64,000 nucleotides of DNA from Phycisphaerae bacterium (GTDB taxonomy: Bacteria > Planctomycetota > Phycisphaerae > Phycisphaerales > UBA1924). Numbering within the stretch: the stretch's first letter is position 1; every line of letters starts with the position of its first letter. A program made the position numbers and the translations under genes. The notes under the pieces are model-generated. The model saw only the letters and a list, made by a program, of their open reading frames with translations. It did no database searches and was not told the origin of the DNA. The stretch covers positions 310,001 to 374,000 of the forward strand of contig JAEUIW010000001.1 of assembly GCA_016794925.1 (NCBI GenBank). Direction: 5' to 3'. Below are positions 53,902-63,956 of the stretch, one piece after another.

Positions 53902-54960
53902 TCAGACCTGTCGCGCCCCCGCCATCCGGATCGCGGTCTCGACGGCCGCGGTCATGCTCTCGGCGCTGGCCCGGTTACGTCCGGCGATGTCGAACGCGGT
54001 GCCGTGCGCCGGGCTGGTCCGCACCACCGGCAGCCCCACCGTGACGTTCACGGTCTTGCCCCGGTCCAGCAGCTTCGCCGGGATCAACCCCTGGTCGTGG
54101 TACATCGCGACCACGAGATCAAATCTCCCCGCCGCCGCGTCCACGAACACCGCGTCCCCCGGGAACGGCCCCCGCGCATCGATTCCCTGCTCCTGCGCCA
54201 CCCGGATCGCCGGCGCGATCACCCGCGCCTCCTCGTCGCCGAGCAGGCCGTTCTCTCCCGCGTGCGGATTCAGCCCGCACACCGCGATCCGCGGCCGCGC
54301 CACGCCCAGCGACTTCAGACCCTCGTTCCCGAGGTCGATGGCGTCGAACACGCGGCCGATCGTCAGCACGTTCCGCACGTCCATGAGCGGCAGGTGGATC
54401 GTGGCCAGGATCACGTTCAGCGTGGGCCCCGTGAACAACATCCCGCAGCGCTTCGCGTTCACTTTCGTCGCCAGCAGCTCCGTGTGCCCCGGGAACTGAC
54501 CGCGACCCGCGAGGCTCCACGCCTCCTTGGAGATCGGCGCCGTGACCAGCGCGTCGCACCGCCGCTCATCCCGCGCCACGCGCAGGCACTCGGCCAGCGC
54601 GTCCTCCACCCACAGGAAGGACGCGGCGCCCGACGCCCGCGTCGGTCCCCGCCGACCCGTTCGCGCCGTGCCCCCGCCCCGCGTCCCCACGGCCCCCGCG
54701 TTCAGTTCGGGATAGTCCAGCACCAGCACCCGGTGGGCCAGCGCCGTGCCAACCAGCGTCGAATCGTGCGCCACGTTCCACCAGTACGGCGCGACTCCCG
54801 AGGCCTCGGCCGCCTCCTCCAGCGCCCGGGCGCTGCCGAAGACCCGAAATCGTGCCCGCGTTCGCAGCCCGGGATCGGCCAGCGCCTTGACGATGATCTC
54901 GGGCCCGATCCCGCCGGGATCGCCCATCGAGATCGCGATGCGCGGGACCGATTCCATCAT
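53902..54960 (-). CDS. pdxA: 4-hydroxythreonine-4-phosphate dehydrogenase
   Basis: A 352-residue enzyme of the DXP-dependent pyridoxal phosphate pathway, oxidising 4-phosphohydroxy-L-threonine with NAD. It has [20 protein letters not shown] (about 6-25), [29 protein letters not shown] and the metal ligands in [44 protein letters not shown] and the closing [20 protein letters not shown]. An extra Gly/Arg/Thr-rich loop of about 20 residues (around 105-125) is inserted. Two adjacent ATGs (54960, 54957) are possible starts. It diverges from queC; the spacer carries a G9-A-G6 run. Confidence 0.94.
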   Translation of the reverse strand: MMESVPRIAISMGDPGGIGPEIIVKALADPGLRTRARFRVFGSARALEEAAEASGVAPYWWNVAHDSTLVGTALAHRVLVLDYPELNAGAVGTRGGGTARTGRRGPTRASGAASFLWVEDALAECLRVARDERRCDALVTAPISKEAWSLAGRGQFPGHTELLATKVNAKRCGMLFTGPTLNVILATIHLPLMDVRNVLTIGRVFDAIDLGNEGLKSLGVARPRIAVCGLNPHAGENGLLGDEEARVIAPAIRVAQEQGIDARGPFPGDAVFVDAAAGRFDLVVAMYHDQGLIPAKLLDRGKTVNVTVGLPVVRTSPAHGTAFDIAGRNRASAESMTAAVETAIRMAGARQV

Positions 54961-55097
54961 CGATGGTACGAGCGGGAGGTCGGGGGGGGGAGGGGGGACG
55001 GAGGTTCGGCAACACAACTTCGCCGCGTGCGTTCGCGCGGGTTTCCGCCGCACGCGCGTTGCGCCACGCGTCGCGCCGTCCCGATCTACCCTTCCCG

Positions 55098-55841
55098 GTG
55101 CCCGCGCCCATCCGAGCCGTCGTGCTCCTCTCAGGGGGTCTTGATTCCGCCGTCACGCTCGCGTGCGCCCGCGCCGATCCCGACGGCCCGCGCGCGTGCC
55201 ACGCCCTCAGTTTCGACTACGGCCAGCGCCACCGCTCCGAGCTCCGCGCCGCCGCCCGCGTCGCGGAACATCTCGGCGCCGCCGAGCACCGGGTTGTCGC
55301 GATCGACCTCCGCGCCATCGGCGGCTCCGCCCTGACCGGCGAGCTCGCCGTGCCCAAGCGCCGCGCCGACGAGCCCGATCCCTCCGGCCCCGCCCGCATC
55401 CCCGTGACGTACGTCCCCGCGCGCAACCTGACATTCCTGAGCATCGCCGCCGGCTGGGCCGAGGTCCTCGGCGCGCCCGAGATCTGGCTCGGCGTCAACG
55501 CCGTGGACTACTCCGGATACCCCGACTGTCGCCCGGACTTCATCCACGCCTTCGAGCGGGTCCTCGCCGTCGGCACCCGGGCCGGGGTCGAGGGGCGTGC
55601 GCTCCGCGTCCGCACCCCGCTCCTCCATTGGTCCAAAGCCCGCATCATCCGCGAGGGGGCCGCCCGGGGCGTCGATTTCTCCCTCACCCGCTCCTGCTAC
55701 GACCCCGACGAAGCCGGACGCGCCTGCGGCGCCTGCGAGAGCTGCGTGCTCCGCGCGCGCGGATTCGACGAGGCGGGCGTCATCGACCCCACCCCTTATT
55801 CCGCGGACGCGACGCGGCCCGCCCGCAGGGGTGCGCCATGA
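55098..55841 (+). CDS. queC: 7-cyano-7-deazaguanine synthase
   Basis: A 247-residue ATP-dependent enzyme that converts 7-carboxy-7-deazaguanine to preQ0 in queuosine synthesis. It has the PP-loop [20 protein letters not shown] (about 7-26), [56 protein letters not shown], and the zinc cysteines in [20 protein letters not shown]. Every QueC hallmark is present. It starts at GTG 55098 and overlaps queE by ATGA. queD is not in the window, so the pathway is split. Confidence 0.95.
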   Translation: MPAPIRAVVLLSGGLDSAVTLACARADPDGPRACHALSFDYGQRHRSELRAAARVAEHLGAAEHRVVAIDLRAIGGSALTGELAVPKRRADEPDPSGPARIPVTYVPARNLTFLSIAAGWAEVLGAPEIWLGVNAVDYSGYPDCRPDFIHAFERVLAVGTRAGVEGRALRVRTPLLHWSKARIIREGAARGVDFSLTRSCYDPDEAGRACGACESCVLRARGFDEAGVIDPTPYSADATRPARRGAP

Positions 55842-56593
55842 CCTCGCGCACCGTCACCATGCGCCCACTCGACGAGGCGCCCGCTCCCGTCGGAAGAGCC
55901 GACACCCTCCCCGTCGCCGAGACCTTTGTCAGCGTGCAAGGCGAGGGCGGGCTCGCCGGCGTGCCGAGCTGGTTCGTTCGCCTCAGCGGCTGCAACCTGC
56001 GCTGCGCATGGTGCGACACGCCCTACGCCAGTTGGGCCCCCGAAGGGACCTGGCGCACGGTCGAGGAGCTGATCGCCGAGGCCCGCGCGGCCGCGCCCGT
56101 CCGCCACGCCGTCGTCACCGGGGGCGAGCCCTTCATCTTCCCGCGACTGTCCGATCTGGTTGGCGGGCTCCGCGCCGCCGGCGTCCATGTCACCATCGAG
56201 ACCGCCGGAACGGCCGACCGCGACGTCCGCGCCGACCTCATCAGCGTCAGCCCCAAGCTCGCCAACTCCACCCCGCCCGCGTCCGCGGGGCCCTGGCGCG
56301 ACCGTCACGAGGCCCGCCGATCCAATCCCGAGGCGCTCCGCGCCGTGCTCGGCCGTGGCGCGGCACGCCAACTCAAGTTTGTTGTCACGGGGCCCGACGA
56401 CCTGCCCGAGATCGACCGAGTCCTTTCGCATCTGGAGGCGGTCCGGCCCGATGAGATTTTCCTGATGCCCGAGGGCGTGACCGCCCCGCCCCCGCCCCTC
56501 CGTCAGTGGTGCCTCGAGACCTGCCTCGCCCGGGGCTGGCGCTACGGGCACCGATTGCACATCGAACTCTTCGGCAACCGTCGCGGCACCTAG
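55838..56593 (+). CDS. queE: 7-carboxy-7-deazaguanine synthase, radical SAM
   Basis: A 251-residue radical SAM enzyme forming the deazapurine ring that QueC then amidates. The N-terminal [20 protein letters not shown] is the QueE entry motif, and the [4Fe-4S] cysteines are in [18 protein letters not shown] (C-x3-C-x2-C). Then come [40 protein letters not shown] and the end [18 protein letters not shown]. Its ATG overlaps the queC stop, so the two are co-translated. The order queC-queE allows direct hand-off of the intermediate. Confidence 0.95.
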   Translation: MTSRTVTMRPLDEAPAPVGRADTLPVAETFVSVQGEGGLAGVPSWFVRLSGCNLRCAWCDTPYASWAPEGTWRTVEELIAEARAAAPVRHAVVTGGEPFIFPRLSDLVGGLRAAGVHVTIETAGTADRDVRADLISVSPKLANSTPPASAGPWRDRHEARRSNPEALRAVLGRGAARQLKFVVTGPDDLPEIDRVLSHLEAVRPDEIFLMPEGVTAPPPPLRQWCLETCLARGWRYGHRLHIELFGNRRGT

Positions 56594-56609
56594 CCCCGAG
56601 TGAGACCCC

Positions 56610-57128
56610 ATGCCCCCCGACCCCGCCTTGGTTCCGGTCCACATCCTCCGGCACGGCAAGGCCGAGCGACAGTCCGCGACCGGGCGGGACGAGGACCGCC
56701 TGCTCACGCACCGCGGCGTGCTCCAGGCCGCGCACGTCGGCCGCGTGCTCGCCGGCGAATACCCCGAGTCCCCAGGCGTGATCGCCTCCAGCCCGCTGGC
56801 CCGCGCCCTGGCCACCGCCGCCGTGGTGCGCCTCGAGCTCCGCTGGCCCATCACGGTCGAAGAGTCGCTCGCGACGGACCGTTCGCTCCACGAGATGACC
56901 GAGGCCGCTCTCCGTCTCATCGCGCGCGCCGCCGATTCCCGCGCCGCGCTCGTGCTCGTCGGCCACAACCCCCAACTCTCGGCCCTGTTGGCCCGATTGT
57001 GCGGCGGGGACGAGCACGCGTTCACCCTCCGCACCGGCCACCTCGCCGCGCTCCGCGCGCCCGCGCGGAGCCCGCTGGGGCGGTCGGAGTTGTTTGCCTC
57101 GCATCGGCTTGAGGGTGATGATGAGTAG
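56610..57128 (+). CDS. SixA-like histidine phosphatase
   Basis: A 172-residue member of the histidine phosphatase superfamily, similar to the phosphohistidine phosphatase SixA. The catalytic histidine lies in VHILRHGKAERQ (RHG), the second in LVLVGHNPQLSALLARLCGG. LTHRGVLQAAHVGRVLAGEY and VIASSPLARALATAAVVRLE match the SixA layout. SixA dephosphorylates phosphohistidine in Hpt or PTS proteins; the target here is unknown. It follows queE by 16 bp and precedes the RlmJ-like gene by 21 bp, so the four genes likely form one transcript. Confidence 0.85.
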   Translation: MPPDPALVPVHILRHGKAERQSATGRDEDRLLTHRGVLQAAHVGRVLAGEYPESPGVIASSPLARALATAAVVRLELRWPITVEESLATDRSLHEMTEAALRLIARAADSRAALVLVGHNPQLSALLARLCGGDEHAFTLRTGHLAALRAPARSPLGRSELFASHRLEGDDE

Positions 57129-57149
57129 CCCGAAACGGAAGGACCGAGC

Positions 57150-58067
57150 GTGGGGTACGACCACCGCACCAAGGCCGGCAACCAGGCGGACGTCGCCAAG
57201 CACGCGGCCCTGATTGTCCTGATCGCGCGAAGACTGAGCGCCGGAACGGGATCAGGCCCGATCCGGTACGCCGACGTGTGCGCCGGGCCCGCGCGGTCCC
57301 CGGCCGCACATTCCCCGGGCCTGCCGGACGGCGCGGGTCATCTCGCCTCGGCCCTCGCGCTCTGGCCCCGACTCATGCGCGGCAGCATCCCCAGGGAACT
57401 CCGCTGGTTCGTGGACCGCTACGCCCCGCCCCGCCGCGCCGCGTGGAAGACCTACCCCGGCTCCAGCACCATCGTTGCCGACCTCTGCGCCGACTCCCGC
57501 GCCCCGCTCGCCCTCACCGCCTGGGATATCGCGCCCGATGCCGCGGCCTCGCTCCGCGAGGCGCTCGGTCGCAACCCGGGCGTGACCGTCCACGCTCGCG
57601 CCGCGACCCCCGCCGACGAGGGCGTCACCCGCGCCGACGTGCTCCTGCTGGACCCGCCGGGCATCGGTGAACGATTCGGGCTCCGCCTCGCGGACCTCGC
57701 CGACATCGCTCGCGCCGCGCCCCCCGCCGCGTGGACCCTGATCTGGCTCCCCATCCTGGAAGGCGCCGAAGGCGACGACGCGGCCGCCCGCGCCTGGATC
57801 GGCTCGCTCGCCGACCCCTCGCTCCCTCCCCCTCGCGCCCTCGGCGTCCGCTGGCCGTCGCGGCCCTCTCACGGGAAAATGGTCGGCTGCCTGCTTGTGC
57901 TCCGCGCCGTTCCGGACGGCCCCGCCATCGCCGTACGATCGCTCCTCTCTTGGCTGGCGCGGCATGTCTTCACCGGAGCCCACGCGTGGTCCATCGAATC
58001 CATCGGCTCCTGGCCCGCCGACACCCGTCCCGGCGGCACACGCTTTGGCATGTCGGCGGAGCGATAG
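57150..58067 (+). CDS. RlmJ-like methyltransferase-fold protein with altered active-site motif
   Basis: A 305-residue protein starting at GTG 57150 after GGAAGGA. The N-terminus MGYDHRTKAGNQADVAKHAA follows the RlmJ opening (Y-x-H-x-F-x-A-G-N-x-A-D-x-x-K-H). LLLDPPGIGERFGLRLADLA takes the place of the catalytic (N/D)PP(Y/F) loop, and YADVCAGPA the SAM site. RlmJ methylates N6 of A2030 in 23S rRNA. Here Gly replaces the aromatic residue after DPP, and the AGP SAM motif is weak, so activity could be lost or changed. The last 82 bp overlap the next gene in another frame. Confidence 0.7.
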   Translation: MGYDHRTKAGNQADVAKHAALIVLIARRLSAGTGSGPIRYADVCAGPARSPAAHSPGLPDGAGHLASALALWPRLMRGSIPRELRWFVDRYAPPRRAAWKTYPGSSTIVADLCADSRAPLALTAWDIAPDAAASLREALGRNPGVTVHARAATPADEGVTRADVLLLDPPGIGERFGLRLADLADIARAAPPAAWTLIWLPILEGAEGDDAAARAWIGSLADPSLPPPRALGVRWPSRPSHGKMVGCLLVLRAVPDGPAIAVRSLLSWLARHVFTGAHAWSIESIGSWPADTRPGGTRFGMSAER

Positions 58068-59605
58068 TCGCGCTGCTCGCCGCCGCGCCCGGACCCGCGG
58101 CGGCGTACCTCCCGCCGCCGACCGATCGCCCCCCGCCGCTGGACTCCCGCCCGGCGCCCACGGACGCAATTCCCGTCGGACGCGCCGAACTCGCCCGCGC
58201 GTACCTCGACTTCGAGCGCGCCTGGCGCGATCACCCGCCCCCTCCCGCGCGCGCCGCCGACATGAACCGGGCCTTCGACCGCGCGTCCATCGGCTTCTTT
58301 TCCGGACAGTACGGGCAGGTGATCCGCGACCTCCACGCGCTCACCGGCGATCTCGAATCCCCCGGCTCGCCCCCGGGCTCGTCCGCCCGGCTGGCCCGCT
58401 CGCTGAAGGCGACGCTCGTCCCGCCGATCGCCGTCGCGGGGCCGCGCCTCGACATCCGTGTTGACTGCGCGCCCATGTACGCCCTCGATGCGCCCGCGGG
58501 TCGGCCGACCATCCTCGCTCGCCTCGATCCCGCCGCCGGCCCCGGGGCCCAGGCCGAGCACCCGTGGGATCCCGCCGCGCAGGTCCAGTCCCTCACGCTC
58601 GCCCTCGATCATGCCGCCCCGGGATCATGGCGGCTGCGGATCGCGATCCGCGACGGCGCCGAGCAGTCCCCCTGGGTCGATGCGGGTCAGGTGTGCGTCC
58701 TGGCCCGGCCGCTCGAGGACGAGCGCCGTGCCCTCGCCGCGCGCCTCGAGTCGCTCGCCCGGTCCGACGCCATCGCGCCCGCCCGCGCCACCGCCCGGGC
58801 CCGGCTCGACCTCCTCGCCGATGATGCCGGCGCCGCCTCCAGCGCCCGCTTCCTCGCCGATACCCACGAGCTGCTCGCCTCCGTCACCGCAGAGGTCGTG
58901 GCCCTCGAGTCGGGCGTGAATCCCTACGCCGGCCGCGCCGGCGACCATTGGCGCGTCGTCTCCATCGATGCCGCCACCATGCCCGTCCGCGTCTTCGCGC
59001 CCGACCGTTCCGACCCCCGGCCCGATGCGCCCGACGAGCCACTCCCCCTGCTCATCGCCCTCCACGGCGCCGGCGGCGACGAGAACATGTTCTTCGAGGG
59101 CTACGGCGCCGGCGCCATCAAGGACCTCGCCCGTCAGCGCCGCGTCCTGGTCGCCGCGCCCCTCACCTACACCATCATGGGCAGCCCCGCGATGTTCGAC
59201 CGCCTCGTCGAGGACCTCGCCCGCGACTACCCCGTCGATCGCGCACGCGTCTACGTCATCGGGCACTCGCTCGGCGGCGGAGCCGCCTCGGGACTGGCCC
59301 GCCTCCGGGCGTCCGCGCTCGCGGCCGTCTGCTGCATCGCCGGAGGTTCGTTCCCGGCCGTCGGCAAGGGCGGCGACCCCATTCCCTTCGCCCCCACGCT
59401 CGTCATCGGCGGCGCCCTCGATCCCATCGTCCCGGCGGCCCGCCTCCGCGCCGGCGCCGAGCGGGCCCGCGCCGCCGGCCTTCGCGTCGAGTACCGCGAG
59501 AAAAAGGACTTCGGGCACACGCTCCTCGTCGGCGCCACCCTCGCCGAGGCGATCGACTGGCTCCTGGCACGCAAACTCGAGGGCGAGGTCAGGCCAACGC
59601 CCTGA
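57986..59605 (+). CDS. Exported alpha/beta-hydrolase
   Basis: A 539-residue protein from GTG 57986 (GGAG seven bases upstream), overlapping the previous gene by 82 bp. Residues about 1-37 are a signal peptide ending in AAAYLP. The N-terminal half (40-320) is an Ala/Arg-rich helical domain. The C-terminal half (about 340-539) is an alpha/beta-hydrolase: LLIALHGAGGDENMFFEGYG oxyanion region, nucleophile in YVIGHSLGGGAASGLARL, acid in VIGGALDPIVP and His in KKDFGHTLLVGA. The fold resembles polyhydroxybutyrate depolymerase or feruloyl esterases. It acts outside the cytoplasm, with unknown substrate. Confidence 0.8.
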   Translation: MVHRIHRLLARRHPSRRHTLWHVGGAIVALLAAAPGPAAAYLPPPTDRPPPLDSRPAPTDAIPVGRAELARAYLDFERAWRDHPPPPARAADMNRAFDRASIGFFSGQYGQVIRDLHALTGDLESPGSPPGSSARLARSLKATLVPPIAVAGPRLDIRVDCAPMYALDAPAGRPTILARLDPAAGPGAQAEHPWDPAAQVQSLTLALDHAAPGSWRLRIAIRDGAEQSPWVDAGQVCVLARPLEDERRALAARLESLARSDAIAPARATARARLDLLADDAGAASSARFLADTHELLASVTAEVVALESGVNPYAGRAGDHWRVVSIDAATMPVRVFAPDRSDPRPDAPDEPLPLLIALHGAGGDENMFFEGYGAGAIKDLARQRRVLVAAPLTYTIMGSPAMFDRLVEDLARDYPVDRARVYVIGHSLGGGAASGLARLRASALAAVCCIAGGSFPAVGKGGDPIPFAPTLVIGGALDPIVPAARLRAGAERARAAGLRVEYREKKDFGHTLLVGATLAEAIDWLLARKLEGEVRPTP

Positions 59606-59644
59606 TCCCGTTCCATCCCCGATCACCCTTCTCCCGAACCACAC

Positions 59645-61417
59645 TCACGCCGCCGGTCCCGCCCCCGCCGAGGGCTGGTCCGAGATCAGGCACGCCAGGT
59701 CGATCGCCTGGTCCATGCTCCGTCGCAACGCCAGCTTCGCGTCGTGCTCCACCCACCCCGCGCGCGACAGCGCCTCGAACGGCTGCTCCCGCAGGCCGCC
59801 CAGGATCACGAACACCCGCATCGCGTGCAGCCGATCCACCGCCGACTCCAGGTTCACCATCCCCGTCGCGTCGATGAACGGAACCGACCGCATGTCCAGC
59901 ACCACCGCGTCCACGCCGCTCGAAACCGTGCGCAGCGCCGCCATCGCCCGCGACGCCGCGCCGAAGAACAGCGGGCCCGCGATCTCGTACAGCAGCACCC
60001 CGCGCGGCAGCCGCCGCGCCACGTCCGGGTGCGGCTCGGCAACCAGCCGCGACGCCGCCTCGGCCCGCATCCGCTCGATGAACAGCGCCGCCGCCAGCAC
60101 CACCCCCACGCCCACCGCCACCACCATGTCGAACACCACCGTCAGCACGAAGCACGTCAGCAGCACCACCGAGTCCGAACGCGGCGCCCGCCGCAGCACG
60201 AACGCGAAGTGCTTCATGTCCGCCATGTTGCGCGCCACCACCAGCAGCAGCGCCGCCATCGAAGCCATCGGCAGCCGCCCCAGCGCCGGCGCCAGCGCCA
60301 CCACCGTCCCCAGCACCGTCACCGCGTGAACCATGCTCGCCACCGGCGACACCGCCCCGGATCGGATGTTCGTCGCCGTCCGCGCCAGCGCCCCCGTCGC
60401 CGCGAAGCCCCCGAAGAACGGCGCCGCCACGTTCCCCACGCCCTGCGCCAGCAACTCCGAATCCGGATTGTGCTTCCGCCCCGTCATCCCGTCCGCCACC
60501 ACCGCCGAGAGCAGCGACTCGATCGCGCCCAGCATCGCGATCGCCAGCGCCGAGGTGAACAGGGCCTGGAACGTCGCGAAGTCCAGGACCAGCCGCCCGT
60601 GCGCCCCGTCCTGCACCAGCCACGGCAGGATCGGCCGTGGCGCCGCCGACGGGATCCCCGACGGCATCGCAGCCGAACCGAACCGGTTCCGGATCGTGCT
60701 CACCTCCAGCTCCGGCCACCACCGCGCCAGCGCCGCCGCGACCGCCGCCGCCAGCGGCAACGCCAGCAGCGGCGCCGGGATCCGCCGCGTCAGCCGCGGC
60801 AGCACCAGCAGCAGCGCCAGCGTGAACAACCCGATCCCCGCGTCCGACCATCGCGTTGTCGGCAGCGCCCGCCACAACGCCGCCGCCTTCTCGACGAAGT
60901 GCTCCGGCATCGTCTCCACGCGCAGGCCCAGGAAGTCCCTCACCTGCAGCGTCGCGATCACCACCGCGATCCCCGCCGTGAACCCCGTCGTCACCGGGTG
61001 CGGGATGAACTCGATCAACCGCCCCAGCCGGAACAGCCCCATCAGGATCAGGATGCCCCCGGCCATCATCGTCGCGAGCATCAGCCCCTCGAGGCCGAAA
61101 CGCGACGTGATCGGCGCCAGGATCACCACGAACGCCGCCGTCGGCCCCGACACCTGCACCCGCGAGCCCCCCAGCGCCGCGATCACGAACCCCGCCACGA
61201 TCGCGGTGTACAGGCCGTGCTGCGGCTGCACCCCCGACGCGATCGCCAGCGCCATCGACAGCGGCAGCGCCACCACGCCCACCACCAGCCCCGCCAGCAC
61301 GTCCGCGCGCAGCGAACGCGCCGTGTAGCCCTCGCGCAGCGCCTCCCGCAGCGCCGACGCCGGCCACGGCGCCAACTCCGGCAGACTCCGCATCACGACC
61401 CGCGAGCGACGTGTCAT
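59645..61417 (-). CDS. SulP-family anion transporter with STAS domain
   Basis: A 590-residue transporter with about 12-14 membrane segments. SulP landmarks are LRADVLAGLVVGVVALPLSM, AIASGVQPQHGLYTAIVAGF, SRVQVSGPTAAFVVILAPIT and LLAQGVGNVAAPFFGGFAAT with TNIRSGAVSPVASMVHAVTV. A C-terminal STAS domain (about 475-570) has VLDMRSVPFIDATGMVNLES. SulP proteins carry sulfate, bicarbonate or dicarboxylates, commonly Na+- or H+-coupled. The substrate is not specified by the sequence. ATG 61417 was preferred; ATG 61393 is possible. It diverges from the ABC exporter genes. Confidence 0.88.
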   Translation of the reverse strand: MTRRSRVVMRSLPELAPWPASALREALREGYTARSLRADVLAGLVVGVVALPLSMALAIASGVQPQHGLYTAIVAGFVIAALGGSRVQVSGPTAAFVVILAPITSRFGLEGLMLATMMAGGILILMGLFRLGRLIEFIPHPVTTGFTAGIAVVIATLQVRDFLGLRVETMPEHFVEKAAALWRALPTTRWSDAGIGLFTLALLLVLPRLTRRIPAPLLALPLAAAVAAALARWWPELEVSTIRNRFGSAAMPSGIPSAAPRPILPWLVQDGAHGRLVLDFATFQALFTSALAIAMLGAIESLLSAVVADGMTGRKHNPDSELLAQGVGNVAAPFFGGFAATGALARTATNIRSGAVSPVASMVHAVTVLGTVVALAPALGRLPMASMAALLLVVARNMADMKHFAFVLRRAPRSDSVVLLTCFVLTVVFDMVVAVGVGVVLAAALFIERMRAEAASRLVAEPHPDVARRLPRGVLLYEIAGPLFFGAASRAMAALRTVSSGVDAVVLDMRSVPFIDATGMVNLESAVDRLHAMRVFVILGGLREQPFEALSRAGWVEHDAKLALRRSMDQAIDLACLISDQPSAGAGPAA

Positions 61418-61557
61418 CGTGCGCCGAACTCGTTCGTGTGCGCGCCCCACCGCCGCGGACGCTCCGCGCCCCGCGCCCACGCGAACGCGCCATTATTACC
61501 CCGGCCGCCACGACCGCGGGCCGTCCACGCCGCGACCGTGCGAGTACACTGCCGCCG

Positions 61558-62322
61558 ATGACGCAACCGCACGCGCCGCCGGCCCTCGAGGTCGCCGACT
61601 TCCACAAGGCCTACGGCCCCACGGTCGCCGTCGCCGGTCTCTCCTTCGCGCTCCCGCCCGGCGAGGTCCTCGGGCTCGTCGGGCCCAACGGAGCCGGAAA
61701 GACCACCACCATGCGCGCCCTGGCGGGCATCATCCCGCCCACCCGCGGCACGCTCCGCGTCTGCGGCTTCGACGTCGCCGCGGACCCCGTTCGCGCCAAG
61801 GGCCGTCTCGCCTACGTCCCCGACGATCCCCGCCTGTTCGAGTCGCTCACCGTGTGGGAGCACCTCCGCTTCGTCGCCGCCGCGTACCGCGTCGCCGCGT
61901 TCGAGGCCGAGGGCGAGCGCCTGCTGGCCCGATTCGAACTCGCGCCCAAACGCGATGCGCTCGCCGGCGAACTCTCGCGCGGCATGCGTCAGAAGGTCGC
62001 CATCTGCTGCGCCTACCTCCACCGTCCCGCCGCCATGATGTTCGACGAGCCCCTCACCGGCCTCGACCCCATGGGCATCCGCACCATCAAGGAGACCATC
62101 CGCGCGCGCGCCGCCGAGGGCGTCGGCTTCATCATCAGCTCGCACCTCCTCTCGCTCGTCGAGGACCTGTGCACACGCTTGCTCATCCTCAACCAGGGGC
62201 GGGCCGTGTTCCACGGCGGGCTCGACGAGGCCCGCGCCGCCTTCGCCGACGGCCTCGCCGATGCCTCGCTCGAAGAGGTCTTCTTCCGCGCCACCGCCCC
62301 GGCCGCGGAGCCGGGACCGTGA
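61558..62322 (+). CDS. ABC-2-type exporter ATP-binding protein
   Basis: A 254-residue ATPase. It has Walker A LVGPNGAGKTTTMRALAGII (about 41-60), LAYVPDDPRLFESLTVWEHL as Q-loop region, signature ELSRGMRQKVAICCAYLHRP (SRGM in place of SGGQ), Walker B MMFDEPLTGLDPMG and the switch His in IISSHLLSLVEDLCTRLLIL. This is the CcmA/ABC-2 export class. The GTG of the permease overlaps its stop by GTGA, so the pair forms one exporter. The cargo is unknown. Confidence 0.9.
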   Translation: MTQPHAPPALEVADFHKAYGPTVAVAGLSFALPPGEVLGLVGPNGAGKTTTMRALAGIIPPTRGTLRVCGFDVAADPVRAKGRLAYVPDDPRLFESLTVWEHLRFVAAAYRVAAFEAEGERLLARFELAPKRDALAGELSRGMRQKVAICCAYLHRPAAMMFDEPLTGLDPMGIRTIKETIRARAAEGVGFIISSHLLSLVEDLCTRLLILNQGRAVFHGGLDEARAAFADGLADASLEEVFFRATAPAAEPGP

Positions 62323-63956
62323 GTTCCGCGCTCGCGCTCCTGTTCCGCCTCCGTCTCCGGGGCTACCTCCGCCGCCTCGTGCGCGGCGGCTCGTACAAGC
62401 GTCTCGTCGGCGCCGCGCTCGGGCTCGTCATGGTGTGCGTCTGGGTGCTCCCGGGGATCGTCGCGTCCGTCAGCGGCGTCCGCGCCGATCCCGAGCGCGT
62501 GCGCCTCGTGCTCCCCCTGATGCTGCTGGCCTTCGCCCTGTTGCCACTCATCATCACCGGCGGCGCGCGCCCGATCGTGTTCATGCCCGCGGAGGTCGAT
62601 TTCCTCTTCCCCGCTCCCTTCACCCGCCGTCAGCTTCTCCTCTACAAGGTCGGTGTCTCGCTCACCGCGGCCCTCATCACCGGCTTCTTCTTCTCGCTCT
62701 GGCTCCTCCGCTACTCCTCGTTCTGGCTCGCCTCGTACGCGTCCTGCGTGCTGATGCTCATGCTCACGCAGATGCTCAACATGCTCGTCGGCATGCTCCG
62801 TCTGCGCGTGGAGGAGGGCTCGTCCCCACGGGTGCGGCGCCTGATCACCGGCGCCCTGCTCGTCGCGGCCGCGGCGGTGGTCTGGACGGCCTGGGGCCGC
62901 TACCAGGCCAGCGAGGCCTCCCTCACGCTCGTGTCCGTCGCCCGGGACCTGCGCGCCATCCCCGGCGCCGCCTGGTTGCTCGCGCCCCTCGAGCCCTTCG
63001 CCAGGGCGTTCACCGCCGAGAGCCTCCCGGAACTGGCCCGCTGGGGCGGCGCCGCGCTCGCCATCGTCCTCGCGCTCCTCCTGCTCGCGCTCGGGCTCGA
63101 CACCAACTACCTCGAAGCCGCCTCCGTCCAGAGCCGGAAGATCTACGACAACATCCGACGCGCCCGGCGCGGGCAGTACTGGACCGCCGCCACCTCCGCG
63201 CGCTTCGGGCTCCCCGCGCTCCCCTGGCTCCTGGGGTGCGGGCCGTTCATGTGGCGACAGTTCACCGGACTGGTTCGCGGGCTCCGCGGCCTTCTCGTGA
63301 TGACCGTGGTCTCGGGGTTCTTCGTCGCGATGATGCTCCTGAGCGCGCGTCCCGAGGCCGCCGAAGGCCCCCGCGCGATGGCTGGCCTCTCGCTCGCCGT
63401 CTCCGCCGGCGTCTGGCTCTCCATCATGCTCGCCATGAGCCTCCGCTACGATTTCCGGGGCGACCTCGATCAGATGGACTGGATCAAGAGCCTGCCGGTC
63501 CCGCCCTGGGCGATCTTCGTCGGCCAGCTCGCCGCGCCCGTGCTGACGATCTCCGCGCTGCAGCTGGTGATCCTGGGCGTGACCGGGTGGCACGTCGGAT
63601 GGCATCCGACAATGTGCTGGGTCGCCGTCGCGATCCCGCCCGTCAATTTCGTCATGCTCGCGCTCGAGAACGTGGTCTTCCTGCTCTACCCCAACCGCAC
63701 CGGCCAGGCGGGCGCGGCGGACCTGCAGCACCTCGGCCGTCAGGCCATGCTCCTCTTCGGGCGGCTGCTCGTGATGCTCGTCTTCGCCGTCGGGATCGCG
63801 GTCGTCGCCGTGCCCGTCTATTTCCTCAGCGGCAGGAGCGCGGAGTGGACCATCGCCGCCGGCTGGCTGGTGCTCTGCGCGATCGGCGCGGCGATGGTGC
63901 GGGCGGGCGTCTGGGCGCTCCGGTCGTTCGACGTCTCGCGTGACATGCCCGACTGA
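62319..63956 (+). CDS. Membrane subunit of a putative ABC exporter
   Basis: A 545-residue permease from GTG 62319 that overlaps the ATPase gene stop. About twelve hydrophobic segments include VGAALGLVMVCVWVLPGIVA, LVLPLMLLAFALLPLIITGG and SFWLASYASCVLMLMLTQML. A cytoplasmic loop with RKIYDNIRRARRGQYW lies between the halves, and DLDQMDWIKSLPVPPWAIFV is a landmark of the 'putative ABC exporter' family. It lacks the FtsX or classic ABC-2 pattern. The ATPase is directly upstream. It ends 44 bp before the window edge; a GC-rich dyad (cggcccgggccg) follows. Confidence 0.85.
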   Translation: MSSALALLFRLRLRGYLRRLVRGGSYKRLVGAALGLVMVCVWVLPGIVASVSGVRADPERVRLVLPLMLLAFALLPLIITGGARPIVFMPAEVDFLFPAPFTRRQLLLYKVGVSLTAALITGFFFSLWLLRYSSFWLASYASCVLMLMLTQMLNMLVGMLRLRVEEGSSPRVRRLITGALLVAAAAVVWTAWGRYQASEASLTLVSVARDLRAIPGAAWLLAPLEPFARAFTAESLPELARWGGAALAIVLALLLLALGLDTNYLEAASVQSRKIYDNIRRARRGQYWTAATSARFGLPALPWLLGCGPFMWRQFTGLVRGLRGLLVMTVVSGFFVAMMLLSARPEAAEGPRAMAGLSLAVSAGVWLSIMLAMSLRYDFRGDLDQMDWIKSLPVPPWAIFVGQLAAPVLTISALQLVILGVTGWHVGWHPTMCWVAVAIPPVNFVMLALENVVFLLYPNRTGQAGAADLQHLGRQAMLLFGRLLVMLVFAVGIAVVAVPVYFLSGRSAEWTIAAGWLVLCAIGAAMVRAGVWALRSFDVSRDMPD

